DNA of 53,417 nt from Lysobacteraceae bacterium NML07-0707. GTDB taxonomy: Bacteria > Pseudomonadota > Gammaproteobacteria > Xanthomonadales > Xanthomonadaceae. Shown here piece after piece: positions 7,852 to 17,538 of the stretch. The translations under genes and the position numbers were made by a program. The notes under the pieces are model-generated. The model saw nothing but the letters and a program-made list of their open reading frames with translations, did not search any database and was not told the DNA's origin. How positions within the stretch are numbered: position 1 is the stretch's first letter; every line of letters starts with the position of its first letter. Location of the stretch: assembly GCA_002798295.1 (NCBI GenBank), contig NWQT01000043.1:1-53417 (forward strand), written 5' to 3'.

Positions 7852-9126
7852 TCACTCACCAACACCCGCGGGCGCGGGTCTTGTGACAACGCCGCTGTCA
7901 CCGCTTGCACCACGGGCTGCGTCGTGCCGCGCGCAGCCGGGCAGTTCGGCATCCAGATGTTCTTGTTCCAGTGTCAATGGCTGTTGGCGCAGTGCCTGGG
8001 CGATTTCCGGCCAGCCAGCGCGTTCTGCCCAGTAGCACATGGCCTTGAGGGTGTCCGGTGCGGCGCGGTGCGCGCTGCTGCCGATGGCGGTGGGCAGGCT
8101 GCCTGGCGACATGCGCCAGGGCAGCAGGCGGCGTCCGGCTTGTTGGGCGCTGTGCGCCAGTACGCTGGCGATATGAAAACCGCCGCGGTCAATATCGCCC
8201 CAGTGATAAATACGGGCATCGGCGGGCAGGCAGCGCAGAATGCCGTCATAGGCGCGCCTCCAGGCAGGGGAGGGCATGCCGCCGGTGTACAGCAGCAGCG
8301 TGTTGGCATCGTGCAGCCGTGCGGCTTCATGAAAACTGCTCAAGTTTTCGATGCTGAGCAGGCAGCGCGCCGGGGTTTGCAATGCATGCAGCGATTCTGG
8401 CGGCACGCCCAGCCACGGGCGCAGCAAGGGCAGCTCGCCATATTGCAGATGCAAGGTTGCCGTGCCTGCCAGCAGTAATGGCAGCGGTTCTTTGCGCAAC
8501 CCCAGCGCGGCCCAGACATGGGTTTTTTCCAGTGCGCCGTGGGCTTGCAATTGCCCGCTGCCGATCAGGTCCAGCCAAGGAGTCAGGGTTTCCAGATATT
8601 TGCTGTCGGCAAACAGGCGGACGCTTTCTGCGCGCAGGCTGCGCTCGCGCGTGGGGTCTTGCTGGCAGTGAGCCACCACGCGCGCGGCATCGGCGATTGC
8701 GCCAGCGGCTTGCGCTGTGTGGGTGCGCACCCGGCCGCCAGCCCGCCATGTGGCAAGTACGTCTTCGAGTACCGGAAAACGTTCGCGCCAAGGCGTCAGC
8801 AGCGCCTGGGCTTGCGCGATCTGTGCTTGCAGCGGCTGGAGGCCGACAAAGTCTGCCAGGGCATCCAGGTCGGCCACGGTGATGCGTTCAAGGTCTTGTC
8901 CATCGCCACGGTGGCGGGCGCGCTGCACGCAGATTGCGCCAGCGCGTTCGGCCAGGGTGATATGCGCATGGAAGGCTTCAAGTTCTGGCAGCGTGCGCAG
9001 TGTTTGGTATTCGGCGCCATCGCGCTTGCCGGTCATGACCAGCGAGGCGGGTTTGTCGCTCGCGCGCAGCCGTGCGGCTTCGGCGCGCTTGAACAAACGC
9101 CGCAGCACTTTCTGCGCGGCGCTCAT
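7852..9126 (-). CDS. jetD: Wadjet protein JetD (toprim nuclease subunit)
   Basis: A 424-residue protein of the DUF2220 type. The C-terminal half has a toprim-like domain with SIENLSSFHE (Glu260) and YHWGDIDRGGFHI (Asp311 and Asp313), the acidic set of TopoVI/Spo11-like nucleases. In Wadjet systems JetD is the nuclease recruited by the JetABC SMC motor to cut small circular DNA, so it limits plasmids. ATG overlaps the jetC stop (ATGA, 9123-9126), and it is the last gene of the four-gene operon. The final 30 residues, rich in Ala, Gly and Arg, look unconstrained. It ends 99 bp from the convergent prpC terminator. Confidence 0.88.
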   Translation of the reverse strand: MSAAQKVLRRLFKRAEAARLRASDKPASLVMTGKRDGAEYQTLRTLPELEAFHAHITLAERAGAICVQRARHRGDGQDLERITVADLDALADFVGLQPLQAQIAQAQALLTPWRERFPVLEDVLATWRAGGRVRTHTAQAAGAIADAARVVAHCQQDPTRERSLRAESVRLFADSKYLETLTPWLDLIGSGQLQAHGALEKTHVWAALGLRKEPLPLLLAGTATLHLQYGELPLLRPWLGVPPESLHALQTPARCLLSIENLSSFHEAARLHDANTLLLYTGGMPSPAWRRAYDGILRCLPADARIYHWGDIDRGGFHIASVLAHSAQQAGRRLLPWRMSPGSLPTAIGSSAHRAAPDTLKAMCYWAERAGWPEIAQALRQQPLTLEQEHLDAELPGCARHDAARGASGDSGVVTRPAPAGVGE

Positions 9127-12100
9127 GTGGCTGCCTGTTGTTGACGGATGCGCTCAAGCGCTTCGCTCAGCAAATGCGGGTGCAAATCGAACTGGTCCGA
9201 TAGCAGCAGCTCGCGGGCGGCGGGCTGTATTTCGATGCGCTCGGCCTGGAGCAAGTCGTCATCGCGGAATAGTTCGATATAGCTTTCCAGTACGCCCGAG
9301 AGCGTGCCCTGTGCGGTATCGGGGGCGGCCAGAACCAATTGCAGCCCGAGCGAGCGCAGGTAGTTGGTCGTGGCGCGTGCGTTTTGCGCGTCGATCTTGT
9401 CGCCAAATTCGTCCAGCAAAATCAGGCCAATGCCGCCGGGATTGGCTTCGCTCTTGCCATAGGCGGCGGCCAGTGCGGCGCCGGCGATGACGTACAGCGG
9501 GGCGCGATGCTCGCCGCCGGAGCCCGAGCGCATGCGTTCGCTCAGCGTGCCGATGACGCGATCATCCTGCTGGATGCGCACTTCAAAGCGGAAGAAACGG
9601 CGGTAATCATCCAGCGCCGAGGCGTGGCGGGCAGTGGCAACATCGTCTTCGACAAGCTCGCGGAAGGCGGCCGGGACTTCGCCGGCGCTGCCGAACAGAT
9701 TGTCTTCTTCGCCCACGTCGGCGGCGCGTTTGATGAAGCGCGCCAGTTCTTTGTATTCGGGCACGACTTCGTAATGGAACTGGTAGCGCTCGTTGTTGGA
9801 AAACGGCGGGCTGCTGCGCAGGATGCGGTTCAAGGTATTGATTTGCTCGCGCAGACGCCCGAAGTTGTCGTTGAGGGCAGCGGCGACATTGGCGCGGAAG
9901 GTTTCCACTGCCGTGTCATAAGCCTGGCGGGCTTCATCCTGATAACGCACCAGTTCGGTATCGCGCAACTGGGACAGTTCGCGTTGCAGCAAGGCTTGCG
10001 CCGGTCGCCAGTCGCTGCTGTCAAAATCCAGTACAAGGCCGTGGTCGCGGCTGTATTGCGCCAGTGTGCTCCAGGCTTCGGGCAGCAGCTTGTCACGCTG
10101 CCGGTCGCTGTCTTCGGCGCGCCGTTCGCAACTGTTGCGGCGCTCTTGCAGTGATTGCACGCGCGTATCCAGCTCCTGGCGGTAGCGCTCGACCAGATTG
10201 GGATCGACATCGGCCGCGCCGAAGGCTTGCACGGCGTGGCGGATGATGTGTTCTTCCTGTTGCCGCAGCCCTTCAAGCAGGCGTTGATATTCCTGGTATT
10301 GGCGCTCGGCCACGGCCTGTTGGCCAATCAAGGTTTCCAGTTGTTTTTCGTGGGCATCGAGCCGCGTTTTCAACTGGCTGACCAGCTCGGACAGGCGCAG
10401 CAAATCCGGGTTCAGGCTGGCGGCGCGGCTTTCTTCGCCATGGCGATAGCGTTGCAGCGCCTGTTGATATTCATGGGCGCGCGCATGCAGCGCCTGTGCC
10501 ACGCCCTCGGCATCGGTCAGTCGCGCCAGCGCGCTGTGTTTGCTGCTGGCCAGGCTCAGTTTCGGGGCGAGTTCGCGCAGTTCGCTTTCGGCGGCCTGGA
10601 TGTCCGCTTGCAGCAGGCGCAGGCGGGCGCGGTTGTCATGGGCGCCGATTTTCAGCTCGCTTGCCGCAGGCAAACGCAGCCGTTCGATACTGCCGCCGCG
10701 CGCCAGAAGGCCGTCGCGGCTGAGCGCCTGAGGGCTGTTGACCAGTTCCGACTCGCTCTGCACGCAGCGCAGCTCGCCCAATTGGCGGCGCAAAAAAGCC
10801 AGGGCATCTTGATTAATGCCGGTCAGCAGGGCCGCCACGCTGCCAGCACGGGCAGGCTGCGCTCCGCGCGAGCGGCGCGCCTGACTTGCCAACGCCAGCT
10901 TCACGCCATAGACCGTGCGTGCGCCGGAGAGGCGGCGATACAGGGCGGTGGCGCGGGTTTCGTGTTCTTCGGGAATCAGCAGCGCTTCCACATTGCTGCG
11001 CAGATAGGCTTCGATGGCCGGTTGCCAGTGTTTGTCGCTGACTTCCACCAGGTCGCAGACCGGGCGGGCATCAATGCCTTCTTCGCGCAGATAGCTCATC
11101 AGGCGCGCGGTATCGGCGCTCAGCTCCGACTGCCCGGAAGCCAGGCGCTTTTTGTTTTGTTGTGCGCTGCCAAGGCGGTCGCTGGCTTTTTCTTGCGCCA
11201 GGCGCAGTTGGTGGACATGGATGCCGAGTTGTTCAATCAGCGGCGCTGCCGCAGCCAGTGCATCACGCGCTTGATCAAACAACTGCGGCAGGCTCCACGG
11301 TAGCGGTGCATGCTCCGGCAGCGCTTGCAGGGCTGCATGCCAGTTGTCCCAAAGCGAAGCGTGAGCCGCCGTAGCCTCTGCCGCCGGGGCAAGCGCGAAT
11401 GCTTGCAGGCTGCCGAGCTGGTCGCGGATAAAGGCGGTTTCGCGCAGCAGCTCGGCTCTGATGTGTTGCAGCCGTTCGCGGTCACGGGCGCTGATTTCAT
11501 CAAAATGCGCCTGTTCGCCGTAGCCTGTGCTGCCCTGCAATTGCGCCTGGGCGCGCTGCTGTTCTTCGCGGGTCAGGTCGCGCTGGCTGCGCTCTTGTTC
11601 CAGTTGCCGTTGCAGGCTGTCCAGTTCGATTTGCGCTTGCCGACATTGCGTTTGGGCAGCGTCGATTTGTTCGCTGTACAGGTCGCGTGCGTATTCGGCG
11701 GCCAGGGCGCGCGAAGATGCCGCGCGTACCGCCTGGGCGGCGATTTTGGCGTATTGCTGCTCTACGCCGCTGGCCGCGTCGATGCGTTGGCGAACTTGTT
11801 CAATGCGGTCGCGGATTTGCCGGAAGCTCTCCAGCAGGGCGCGGAACCGGGCGATGTCGGTGGGGCGATCTTCGGCCACCAGGGTGCGCACGAACAGGTC
11901 AACATCTTCAACCCGTTGCAGGTTCAAGGCATTGAGAAAAGCCTTGCGGTAGGCATTGACATCCGGGGTGGCGCTGCCGGAGCCGCGCAGCCGGAACAGC
12001 AAGTCCTTGACGAAACGTTCGGCGGCATTGTGCTGCTCGAACTTGCTGCCGGCTTGCTTGCAGCGGCGCGCAGCCATTTCCCGGAAGGTGCTCCAGGCCA

Positions 12101-12551
12101 GCGGCAGCTCTTTGCCTTTGATGCGCTCGATATGGTCATCCAGGCTCAGCGCCACGCCCGGCAGCAGGTACAAGCCGTGCAGGCGATGTTCGGCCTCGTC
12201 TGCCGAAGCGCCCAGCGCGATGCCGGCGGTCAGTGTTTGGTCGTTGTCGGTATCGCGGAACACCAGCGAGATGTAAGTGGTGGCAGTGCGTCGCTTGCGC
12301 CCCTCATCGCCACTGCGGAACACGCCCAGACAGTAATCGCGGATGCTGCGGGCGCGGTGGCTGCCGCCAGCCTGGGCATTGAAGCGGATGCGGCTGCGGT
12401 CGCCGCCCAGCAGCACGATTTGCAGCGCATCGAGCAGCGCGCTTTTGCCTGCGCCATTGGGGGCGATGATGGCGCTGGTGGCATCCAGTTCCAGGGTTTG
12501 CGCCTCGAACAGGAAAAACTGCACCAAATGGATACGTTCAAGCAGTTGCAT
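9123..12551 (-). CDS. jetC: Wadjet protein JetC (SMC/MukB-like ATPase)
   Basis: A protein of about 1142 residues with SMC architecture. Walker A is PNGAGKS at residues 31-37. Long helical coiled-coil arms occupy the middle, a hinge-like region lies near the centre, and the C-terminal head has the signature SGSGGEHRAP and Walker B LILLDEFGD. Known JetC/MksB proteins form a DNA-extruding motor with JetA and JetB that recognises small circular DNA. I chose ATG 12551 (frame open to 12644) because the family motif begins at once (LLERIHLVQFFLFEA) and GAGG lies six bases upstream. It overlaps jetB by 14 bases and jetD by four. MukB is excluded by the neighbours and the missing MukEF pair. Confidence 0.92.
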   Translation of the reverse strand: MQLLERIHLVQFFLFEAQTLELDATSAIIAPNGAGKSALLDALQIVLLGGDRSRIRFNAQAGGSHRARSIRDYCLGVFRSGDEGRKRRTATTYISLVFRDTDNDQTLTAGIALGASADEAEHRLHGLYLLPGVALSLDDHIERIKGKELPLAWSTFREMAARRCKQAGSKFEQHNAAERFVKDLLFRLRGSGSATPDVNAYRKAFLNALNLQRVEDVDLFVRTLVAEDRPTDIARFRALLESFRQIRDRIEQVRQRIDAASGVEQQYAKIAAQAVRAASSRALAAEYARDLYSEQIDAAQTQCRQAQIELDSLQRQLEQERSQRDLTREEQQRAQAQLQGSTGYGEQAHFDEISARDRERLQHIRAELLRETAFIRDQLGSLQAFALAPAAEATAAHASLWDNWHAALQALPEHAPLPWSLPQLFDQARDALAAAAPLIEQLGIHVHQLRLAQEKASDRLGSAQQNKKRLASGQSELSADTARLMSYLREEGIDARPVCDLVEVSDKHWQPAIEAYLRSNVEALLIPEEHETRATALYRRLSGARTVYGVKLALASQARRSRGAQPARAGSVAALLTGINQDALAFLRRQLGELRCVQSESELVNSPQALSRDGLLARGGSIERLRLPAASELKIGAHDNRARLRLLQADIQAAESELRELAPKLSLASSKHSALARLTDAEGVAQALHARAHEYQQALQRYRHGEESRAASLNPDLLRLSELVSQLKTRLDAHEKQLETLIGQQAVAERQYQEYQRLLEGLRQQEEHIIRHAVQAFGAADVDPNLVERYRQELDTRVQSLQERRNSCERRAEDSDRQRDKLLPEAWSTLAQYSRDHGLVLDFDSSDWRPAQALLQRELSQLRDTELVRYQDEARQAYDTAVETFRANVAAALNDNFGRLREQINTLNRILRSSPPFSNNERYQFHYEVVPEYKELARFIKRAADVGEEDNLFGSAGEVPAAFRELVEDDVATARHASALDDYRRFFRFEVRIQQDDRVIGTLSERMRSGSGGEHRAPLYVIAGAALAAAYGKSEANPGGIGLILLDEFGDKIDAQNARATTNYLRSLGLQLVLAAPDTAQGTLSGVLESYIELFRDDDLLQAERIEIQPAARELLLSDQFDLHPHLLSEALERIRQQQAAT

Positions 12552-13170
12552 CATCGGCCTCGTTGTCATCGGCGTTGTCGCCATCATCATCGCCGCTGTG
12601 TTGCGCCAGCCGTTGCAGCCATTGCTCGCCCAGCACTTCCACAATGGCCGGGCGGACTTGCAGGTGAAATGGCTGCGGGTCGTCCGGCTCGGATTCGGCC
12701 AGTCGGCATACCCCCCAGCGTTTGAGCGTGCGCGCCAGTTCCCGCAGTGCGCCGGTGTCGGGCATTTCGCGTCTGGTTAGCGCTTGATAGGCCTCTTGAA
12801 GCTCGGGCAGATCCACCGTCACCACGCCCTCGTCTTCCACCCGGCCTTGCCGCATCGCTTCGTCATAGCGTTGCCGCAGCACCAGCAACAGCAGCGTTTC
12901 GGCCAGGCTGACCGGCGCGCCTTCGCTGTGTGCGGGCAGGGCGATGAGATAGCGGTAATGCGCGTTGCGCTCCAGGCGGATGCCCAGCGGCGCCAGTGCG
13001 GCGACAAAATCATCGTAGTGATCTTCGACCAGATGATAGGCGTGGCGGCTGTGGCGGTCGCTGGCATACAGCGCCTGCTCGACTACCAGACGGTAGGCGG
13101 CGCGCTCGAAGTCCTGCACCGTGTACAGACCGTTGGATTGCTGGCTCAAGGTGTTCCAACTGCGTTTCAT
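12538..13170 (-). CDS. jetB: Wadjet protein JetB (MksE-like kleisin-associated subunit)
   Basis: A 210-residue protein fitting the DUF4194/JetB (MksE) family: two winged-helix-like halves, with SLAETLLLLVLRQRYDEAMR in the middle and a C-terminal RELARTLKRWGVCRL segment. It ends in a very acidic tail (about 188-210). In Wadjet, JetB is a KITE-type subunit that bridges the JetA kleisin and the JetC motor. ATG overlaps the jetA stop (ATGA at 13167-13170) and its 3' end overlaps jetC, implying coupled translation and balanced subunit supply. The identification leans on both sequence style and position. Confidence 0.85.
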   Translation of the reverse strand: MKRSWNTLSQQSNGLYTVQDFERAAYRLVVEQALYASDRHSRHAYHLVEDHYDDFVAALAPLGIRLERNAHYRYLIALPAHSEGAPVSLAETLLLLVLRQRYDEAMRQGRVEDEGVVTVDLPELQEAYQALTRREMPDTGALRELARTLKRWGVCRLAESEPDDPQPFHLQVRPAIVEVLGEQWLQRLAQHSGDDDGDNADDNEADDATA

Positions 13171-14624
13171 GGATGGGTTCCGGTTTTGGGGGCGGGCGCG
13201 GCGCTGCGGCGCACGATGCGAAAGCGCGGTGCGCGCAGGTAGCCGTTGTCTTCGCGTTCGCCATCAAGCAGTTCTACCCGGTAGCCGCGCAGCAGGCGGC
13301 TGATCGGGTCTTCGCGGCGCAGGCCGCCAATGCGCTGGCTGCGCAGCGCCAGGGTCAGCAGGGTCTGATAGGCGCGCAGGTCTTCGATGCTGGCAATGGA
13401 TAGCGCCGCCGAGTTCACTTCGGCATTGTCCGCCAGATGGCGGGCGACATAGCGCGCCATGTATTCAGCCGTGACCAGACGGGCGCGCTTGATGCGTCGC
13501 AGCAGCGCCAGCCGCGCCAATTGCTCGGGCGTGGGCGCGGCAGTGGCATTGGCGGTGCGCGGAATCGGTTGCGGCTTTTGCCGGGGAGCACGCAGGCGGG
13601 CTTCATCCATCAGCGCGCCCGGCGCTATCGGCAGCCGCAATTCATGTGCCGGGACATGCTGGACAGCGCGGCAGGCGTGCCGCAACAGGATGTCGAGCCG
13701 ATCCGGCGCGCGCAGGCGGTAATCAAGAAACGCCAGCGCCCGGCGATTGGCCTGGCGGATATCTTCATCCAGCCGCGAGAGATATTCGTCAATGCGCTCG
13801 AGCTCGTGCAAGCGGCGCAGGCTGCGCGCCAAACGTTGCCCGGCGCGTTCGCGGTCGCCTGCAAACAAGTGTTCGGCATACCAGGCCAGCAGCGCCTCGC
13901 GGCGCTCGCCGTACTCCAATTGCTGCACCATCGAGATGATGGCGCTGCGCCGCGCCAGCGGGTGATCGGCTTTGTGCAGCTCGGCATAGTCGCCGATGAA
14001 AAGCTTGCTGACATAGCGCTCGAACCATTGCCGGGCAAATTGTGCGGTCGATTTGGCGCGGCTTAATTCCGGCATCAAATCGCGCACTTGCAGGCTCATC
14101 GAAGACAGCGACACCAGCAGGCGGCGGGAGAGGTCGGCAGCCTCGTCCAGCGCATCGCCAGCGGCCTTGCCCTCCATGACATCGTTCAGTTGTGCCTGAA
14201 TCGAGCGCATCCGGGTGGAAACGAAGGTCGGGCCGTTTTCGGTGAACTCCAGCAGCAGCGCAAGCAGCTCCTGTACTACCCGCGGCATCTGCACCATTTC
14301 ACGCGCGCCGATGCGCTCCTGGCGCAACCAGCCGGCATGCCGGAAGCGCTCGTAGATAAGACCGGCGCGTACCGGCAGCGGCGTATCCAGAGTCTGGCCG
14401 TCCTCGTCCTCCCAGGGGTCGTCGGCCAACAGATAGCGCTCAATGGCTGCGGTAATTTCGCGCCGGGGCAGGCCGGTACTTGGCGGTAATGGTGCGTCCG
14501 GGCCAAAAAACTCATCGAACAAGCGGCATAACAACAGCCAGTAATGCGCCCGATTGGCAGAAGCCAGCGGCCCGAACAGGCCGCTGGGCAGCACGGAAAA
14601 AAGTGTCGGCGTGGTGGTGGCCAA
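13167..14624 (-). CDS. jetA: Wadjet protein JetA (MksF-like kleisin subunit)
   Basis: The first gene of the Wadjet operon, 485 residues from the start chosen here. It begins LFSVLPSGLFGPLASANRA, as JetA proteins of the PF18982 type do, and continues mostly helical, which fits the kleisin role of linking the JetC heads. It does not look like the DUF3375 JetA of type I systems; type II is my tentative subtype. I chose TTG 14624 because GGAG lies five bases upstream and the conserved start follows directly. An ATG at 14762 would add 46 Ala/Arg-rich residues with no ribosome site. It is divergent from acnD, so the promoters share 14625-14846. Confidence 0.82.
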   Translation of the reverse strand: MATTTPTLFSVLPSGLFGPLASANRAHYWLLLCRLFDEFFGPDAPLPPSTGLPRREITAAIERYLLADDPWEDEDGQTLDTPLPVRAGLIYERFRHAGWLRQERIGAREMVQMPRVVQELLALLLEFTENGPTFVSTRMRSIQAQLNDVMEGKAAGDALDEAADLSRRLLVSLSSMSLQVRDLMPELSRAKSTAQFARQWFERYVSKLFIGDYAELHKADHPLARRSAIISMVQQLEYGERREALLAWYAEHLFAGDRERAGQRLARSLRRLHELERIDEYLSRLDEDIRQANRRALAFLDYRLRAPDRLDILLRHACRAVQHVPAHELRLPIAPGALMDEARLRAPRQKPQPIPRTANATAAPTPEQLARLALLRRIKRARLVTAEYMARYVARHLADNAEVNSAALSIASIEDLRAYQTLLTLALRSQRIGGLRREDPISRLLRGYRVELLDGEREDNGYLRAPRFRIVRRSAAPAPKTGTHP

Positions 14625-14846
14625 GCCCGCTCCAAAGTTCGAGCCAATGCCCGTTTCGGTGGATATTTTCGCAGATAAGCGCGCTGCCCTCAGCAGGTTT
14701 TGTGGCGCGGCAGAGGGGCGCTCCAAAACCCGATCGCTGCGCCTTGGCAGCGGCAGCGCCATTGCTGGCTTGGCAGCTTATTGCAAAGCGCGGGCGGCAG
14801 GGCGCGCTAAAATCCGCGCTTCTCATCCCAGCCCGACGCCAGAGAC

Positions 14847-17459
14847 ATGAACACCGCTTTCCGCAAACCCCTGCCCGGCACTTTACTTGAATGGTTCGAC
14901 GCCCGTGAGGCAGTCGAGGCGATTGAGCCGGGTGCCTGGGTGCGTCTGCCCTATACCGCGCGCGTACATGCCGAGAATCTGGTGCGGCGCGCGGAGCCTG
15001 CGCGCTTGAATGATTACCTGGGGCAGTTGATCGAGCGCCGCCGTGACCTGGATTTCCCGTGGTTTCCGGTGCGGGTGGTCTGCCATGACATTCTCGGGCA
15101 GACGGCATTTGTGGACTTGGCCGGTTTGCGCGATGCCATTGCCGAGGCCGGTGGCGACCCGGCGCAAATCAATCCGGTGGTGCCCACGCAATTGATTGTG
15201 GATCACTCGCTGGCGGTGGAAGCGCCGGGCTATGACCCGGAGGCCTTTGCCAAGAATCGCGCGATTGAAGACCGCCGCAATGCCGACCGTTTCCATTTCA
15301 TCGACTGGTGCAAGCGCGCTTTCGGTAATGTCGAAGTGATTCCGCCCGGCAACGGCATCATGCACCAGATCAATCTGGAGAAGATGTCGCCGGTGGTGTA
15401 TGTGCAGGATGGCGTGGCCTTTCCCGATACCTGCGTCGGTACCGACAGCCACACCCCGCATGTCGATGCGCTGGGGGTGATCGCCATTGGCGTCGGCGGC
15501 CTTGAGGCCGAGAACGTGATGCTGGGGCGCGCCTCGTGGATGCGCCTGCCGGATATCGTCGGCGTGGAGTTGACCGGCAAGCCGGCAGCGGGCATCACCG
15601 CCACCGATATCGTGCTGGCGCTGACCGAGTTCCTGCGCGCCGAGCGCGTGGTCGGGGCGTATCTGGAATTCTTTGGCGAGGGCGCGGCGCATCTGACCAT
15701 TGGCGATCGCGCCACCATCGCCAATATGACGCCGGAATACGGCGCGACGGCGGCGCTGTTCTATATTGATGCGCAAACCCTGGACTATCTGCGCCTGACC
15801 GGGCGTGAAGAAAGCCAGGTCAAACTGGTGGAAACCTATGCCAAGTCCGCCGGACTATGGGCGGATGATTTGGCGACTGCCGAATACGAGCGCGTATTGC
15901 GCTTTGATCTGGGCAGCGTCACCCGCACGCTGGCCGGCCCCTCCAACCCGCATCGCCGCTTGCCGCTTGCCGCGCTGGCTGAGCGCGGCATTGCCGATAC
16001 TGAGAAGCTCGCCGCCGCGCGCGCCGAAGAAGCGGCCGGGCAATTGCCCGATGGCGCGGTCATCATCGCCGCCATTACCAGCTGCACCAATACCTCCAAC
16101 CCGCGCAACGTGATTGCCGCAGGGCTTTTGGCGCGCAATGCCGTCAACAAGGGACTCACGCGCAAACCCTGGGTGAAAACCTCGCTGGCGCCCGGCTCCA
16201 AGGCAGTCGAGCTGTACCTGCAAGAGGCCGGCCTGTTGCCGGCACTGGAGCAGCTCGGCTTTGGCGTTGTCGCCTTTGCCTGCACCACCTGCAACGGCAT
16301 GAGCGGCGCACTGGATCCGGCCATTCAAAACGAAATCATCGCGCGCGACCTGTACGCCACGGCAGTGCTCTCTGGCAACCGCAACTTTGATGGCCGCATC
16401 CACCCTTACGCCAAGCAGGCCTTCCTGGCCAGCCCGCCGCTGGTGATCGCCTATGCCATTGCCGGAACGATGCGTTTTGATATCGAAAAAGACGTGCTCG
16501 GCGTGGATGCTGAGGGCAATGAAGTGCGCCTGAAAGACATCTGGCCAAGCGATGCGGAAATCGACGCGGTGGTCAAGGCCAGTGTCAAGCCCGAGCAATT
16601 CCGTGCCGTGTACGAGCCGATGTTCAAACTGCATCTGGACAGCGGCGAGCAGGTCAGCCCGTTGTACGAGTGGCGACCGCAAAGCACCTATATCCGCCGC
16701 CCGCCGTATTGGGAAGGCGCATTGGCGGGTGAGCGCACGCTCAAGGGGATGCGCGCGCTGGCGGTGCTGGGCGATAACATCACCACCGACCATCTCTCGC
16801 CCAGCAACGCGATTTTGCCCAGCAGCGCCGCCGGTGAATACCTTGCCAAAATGGGCCTGCCGGAGGAGGACTTCAATTCTTATGCGACCCATCGCGGCGA
16901 CCATCTCACCGCGCAGCGCGCCACCTTCGCCAATCCCAAGCTCATCAACGAAATGGCCGTGGTCGATGGCGAAGTCAAACAAGGCTCGCTGACCCGGCTG
17001 GAGCCGGACGGCACCGTGATGCGCATGTGGGAGGCCATCGAAACCCATATGCAGCGCGGCCAGAACCTGATCATCATCGCCGGTGCCGACTACGGTCAGG
17101 GCAGCTCGCGCGACTGGGCGGCCAAGGGCGTGCGTCTGGCTGGCGTGGAAGCGATTGTGGCCGAAGGTTTCGAGCGCATCCACCGCACCAACCTGATCGG
17201 CATGGGGGTGTTGCCGCTGGAGTTTCTGCCCGGCGAAAGCCGCAAGACTTACGGTATCGACGGCAGCGAAACCTTCGATGTCACCGGCGAGCGCCAGCCC
17301 GGCGCGGAACTGACCCTCATCATCCACCGCCGCGACGGCACCAGCGTGCAGGTGCCGGTGAAGTGTCGCCTGGACTCGGACGAGGAAGTCTCGATCTACG
17401 AGGCCGGCGGCGTGCTGCAACGCTTTGCCCAGGATTTTCTATCCGCTGAGGCGGGCTGA
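14847..17459 (+). CDS. acnD: Fe/S-dependent 2-methylcitrate dehydratase AcnD
   Basis: An 870-residue aconitase-family enzyme. Iron-sulfur ligands sit in ITSCTNTSNPRN and FACTTCNGMSG, and the swivel domain has YGQGSSRDWAAKG. AcnD converts 2-methylcitrate to 2-methylaconitate, replacing PrpD, and needs PrpF to make an isomer that AcnB-type aconitase can use; prpF lies downstream at 19792, which supports AcnD over AcnA. The opening segment TLLEWFDAREAVEAIEPGAW also fits AcnD. It lies 7.2 kb from prpC, with the reversed jet operon between them, so it must be transcribed separately. A TAAAAT at 14808-14813 is a candidate -10. Confidence 0.94.
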   Translation: MNTAFRKPLPGTLLEWFDAREAVEAIEPGAWVRLPYTARVHAENLVRRAEPARLNDYLGQLIERRRDLDFPWFPVRVVCHDILGQTAFVDLAGLRDAIAEAGGDPAQINPVVPTQLIVDHSLAVEAPGYDPEAFAKNRAIEDRRNADRFHFIDWCKRAFGNVEVIPPGNGIMHQINLEKMSPVVYVQDGVAFPDTCVGTDSHTPHVDALGVIAIGVGGLEAENVMLGRASWMRLPDIVGVELTGKPAAGITATDIVLALTEFLRAERVVGAYLEFFGEGAAHLTIGDRATIANMTPEYGATAALFYIDAQTLDYLRLTGREESQVKLVETYAKSAGLWADDLATAEYERVLRFDLGSVTRTLAGPSNPHRRLPLAALAERGIADTEKLAAARAEEAAGQLPDGAVIIAAITSCTNTSNPRNVIAAGLLARNAVNKGLTRKPWVKTSLAPGSKAVELYLQEAGLLPALEQLGFGVVAFACTTCNGMSGALDPAIQNEIIARDLYATAVLSGNRNFDGRIHPYAKQAFLASPPLVIAYAIAGTMRFDIEKDVLGVDAEGNEVRLKDIWPSDAEIDAVVKASVKPEQFRAVYEPMFKLHLDSGEQVSPLYEWRPQSTYIRRPPYWEGALAGERTLKGMRALAVLGDNITTDHLSPSNAILPSSAAGEYLAKMGLPEEDFNSYATHRGDHLTAQRATFANPKLINEMAVVDGEVKQGSLTRLEPDGTVMRMWEAIETHMQRGQNLIIIAGADYGQGSSRDWAAKGVRLAGVEAIVAEGFERIHRTNLIGMGVLPLEFLPGESRKTYGIDGSETFDVTGERQPGAELTLIIHRRDGTSVQVPVKCRLDSDEEVSIYEAGGVLQRFAQDFLSAEAG

Positions 17460-17494
17460 CAGCTACATGCGAGACTTGCTCTCGATTTATGCCA

Positions 17495-17516
17495 AATTAT
17501 GATAAATTTCATAATT
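17495..17516. promoter_or_regulatory. AT-rich palindrome upstream of the ATPase gene
   Basis: AATTATGA (17495-17502) and TCATAATT (17509-17516) form a perfect eight-base inverted repeat with six bases between. It is embedded in an AT-rich patch between the GC-rich acnD end and the ATPase start 22 bp later. It may be an operator or promoter region; the binder is unknown. Confidence 0.45.
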
Positions 17517-17538
17517 ATGACTGATGGTGAGGCTCGTG

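Noticed and set aside
11310-12725. Plus-strand open frame of 471 codons opposite jetC
   Set aside because: Shadow of the SMC gene; Gln/Ala/Leu-rich translation without a domain, and no ribosome site.
14781-14813. Promoter for acnD with TTGCAA and TAAAAT
   Set aside because: The spacing between the boxes is 21 bases, too long for a standard sigma-70 promoter; only the -10-like element is mentioned.
15855-17420. Minus-strand open frame of 521 codons opposite acnD
   Set aside because: Mirror image of the aconitase frame; no recognisable features.
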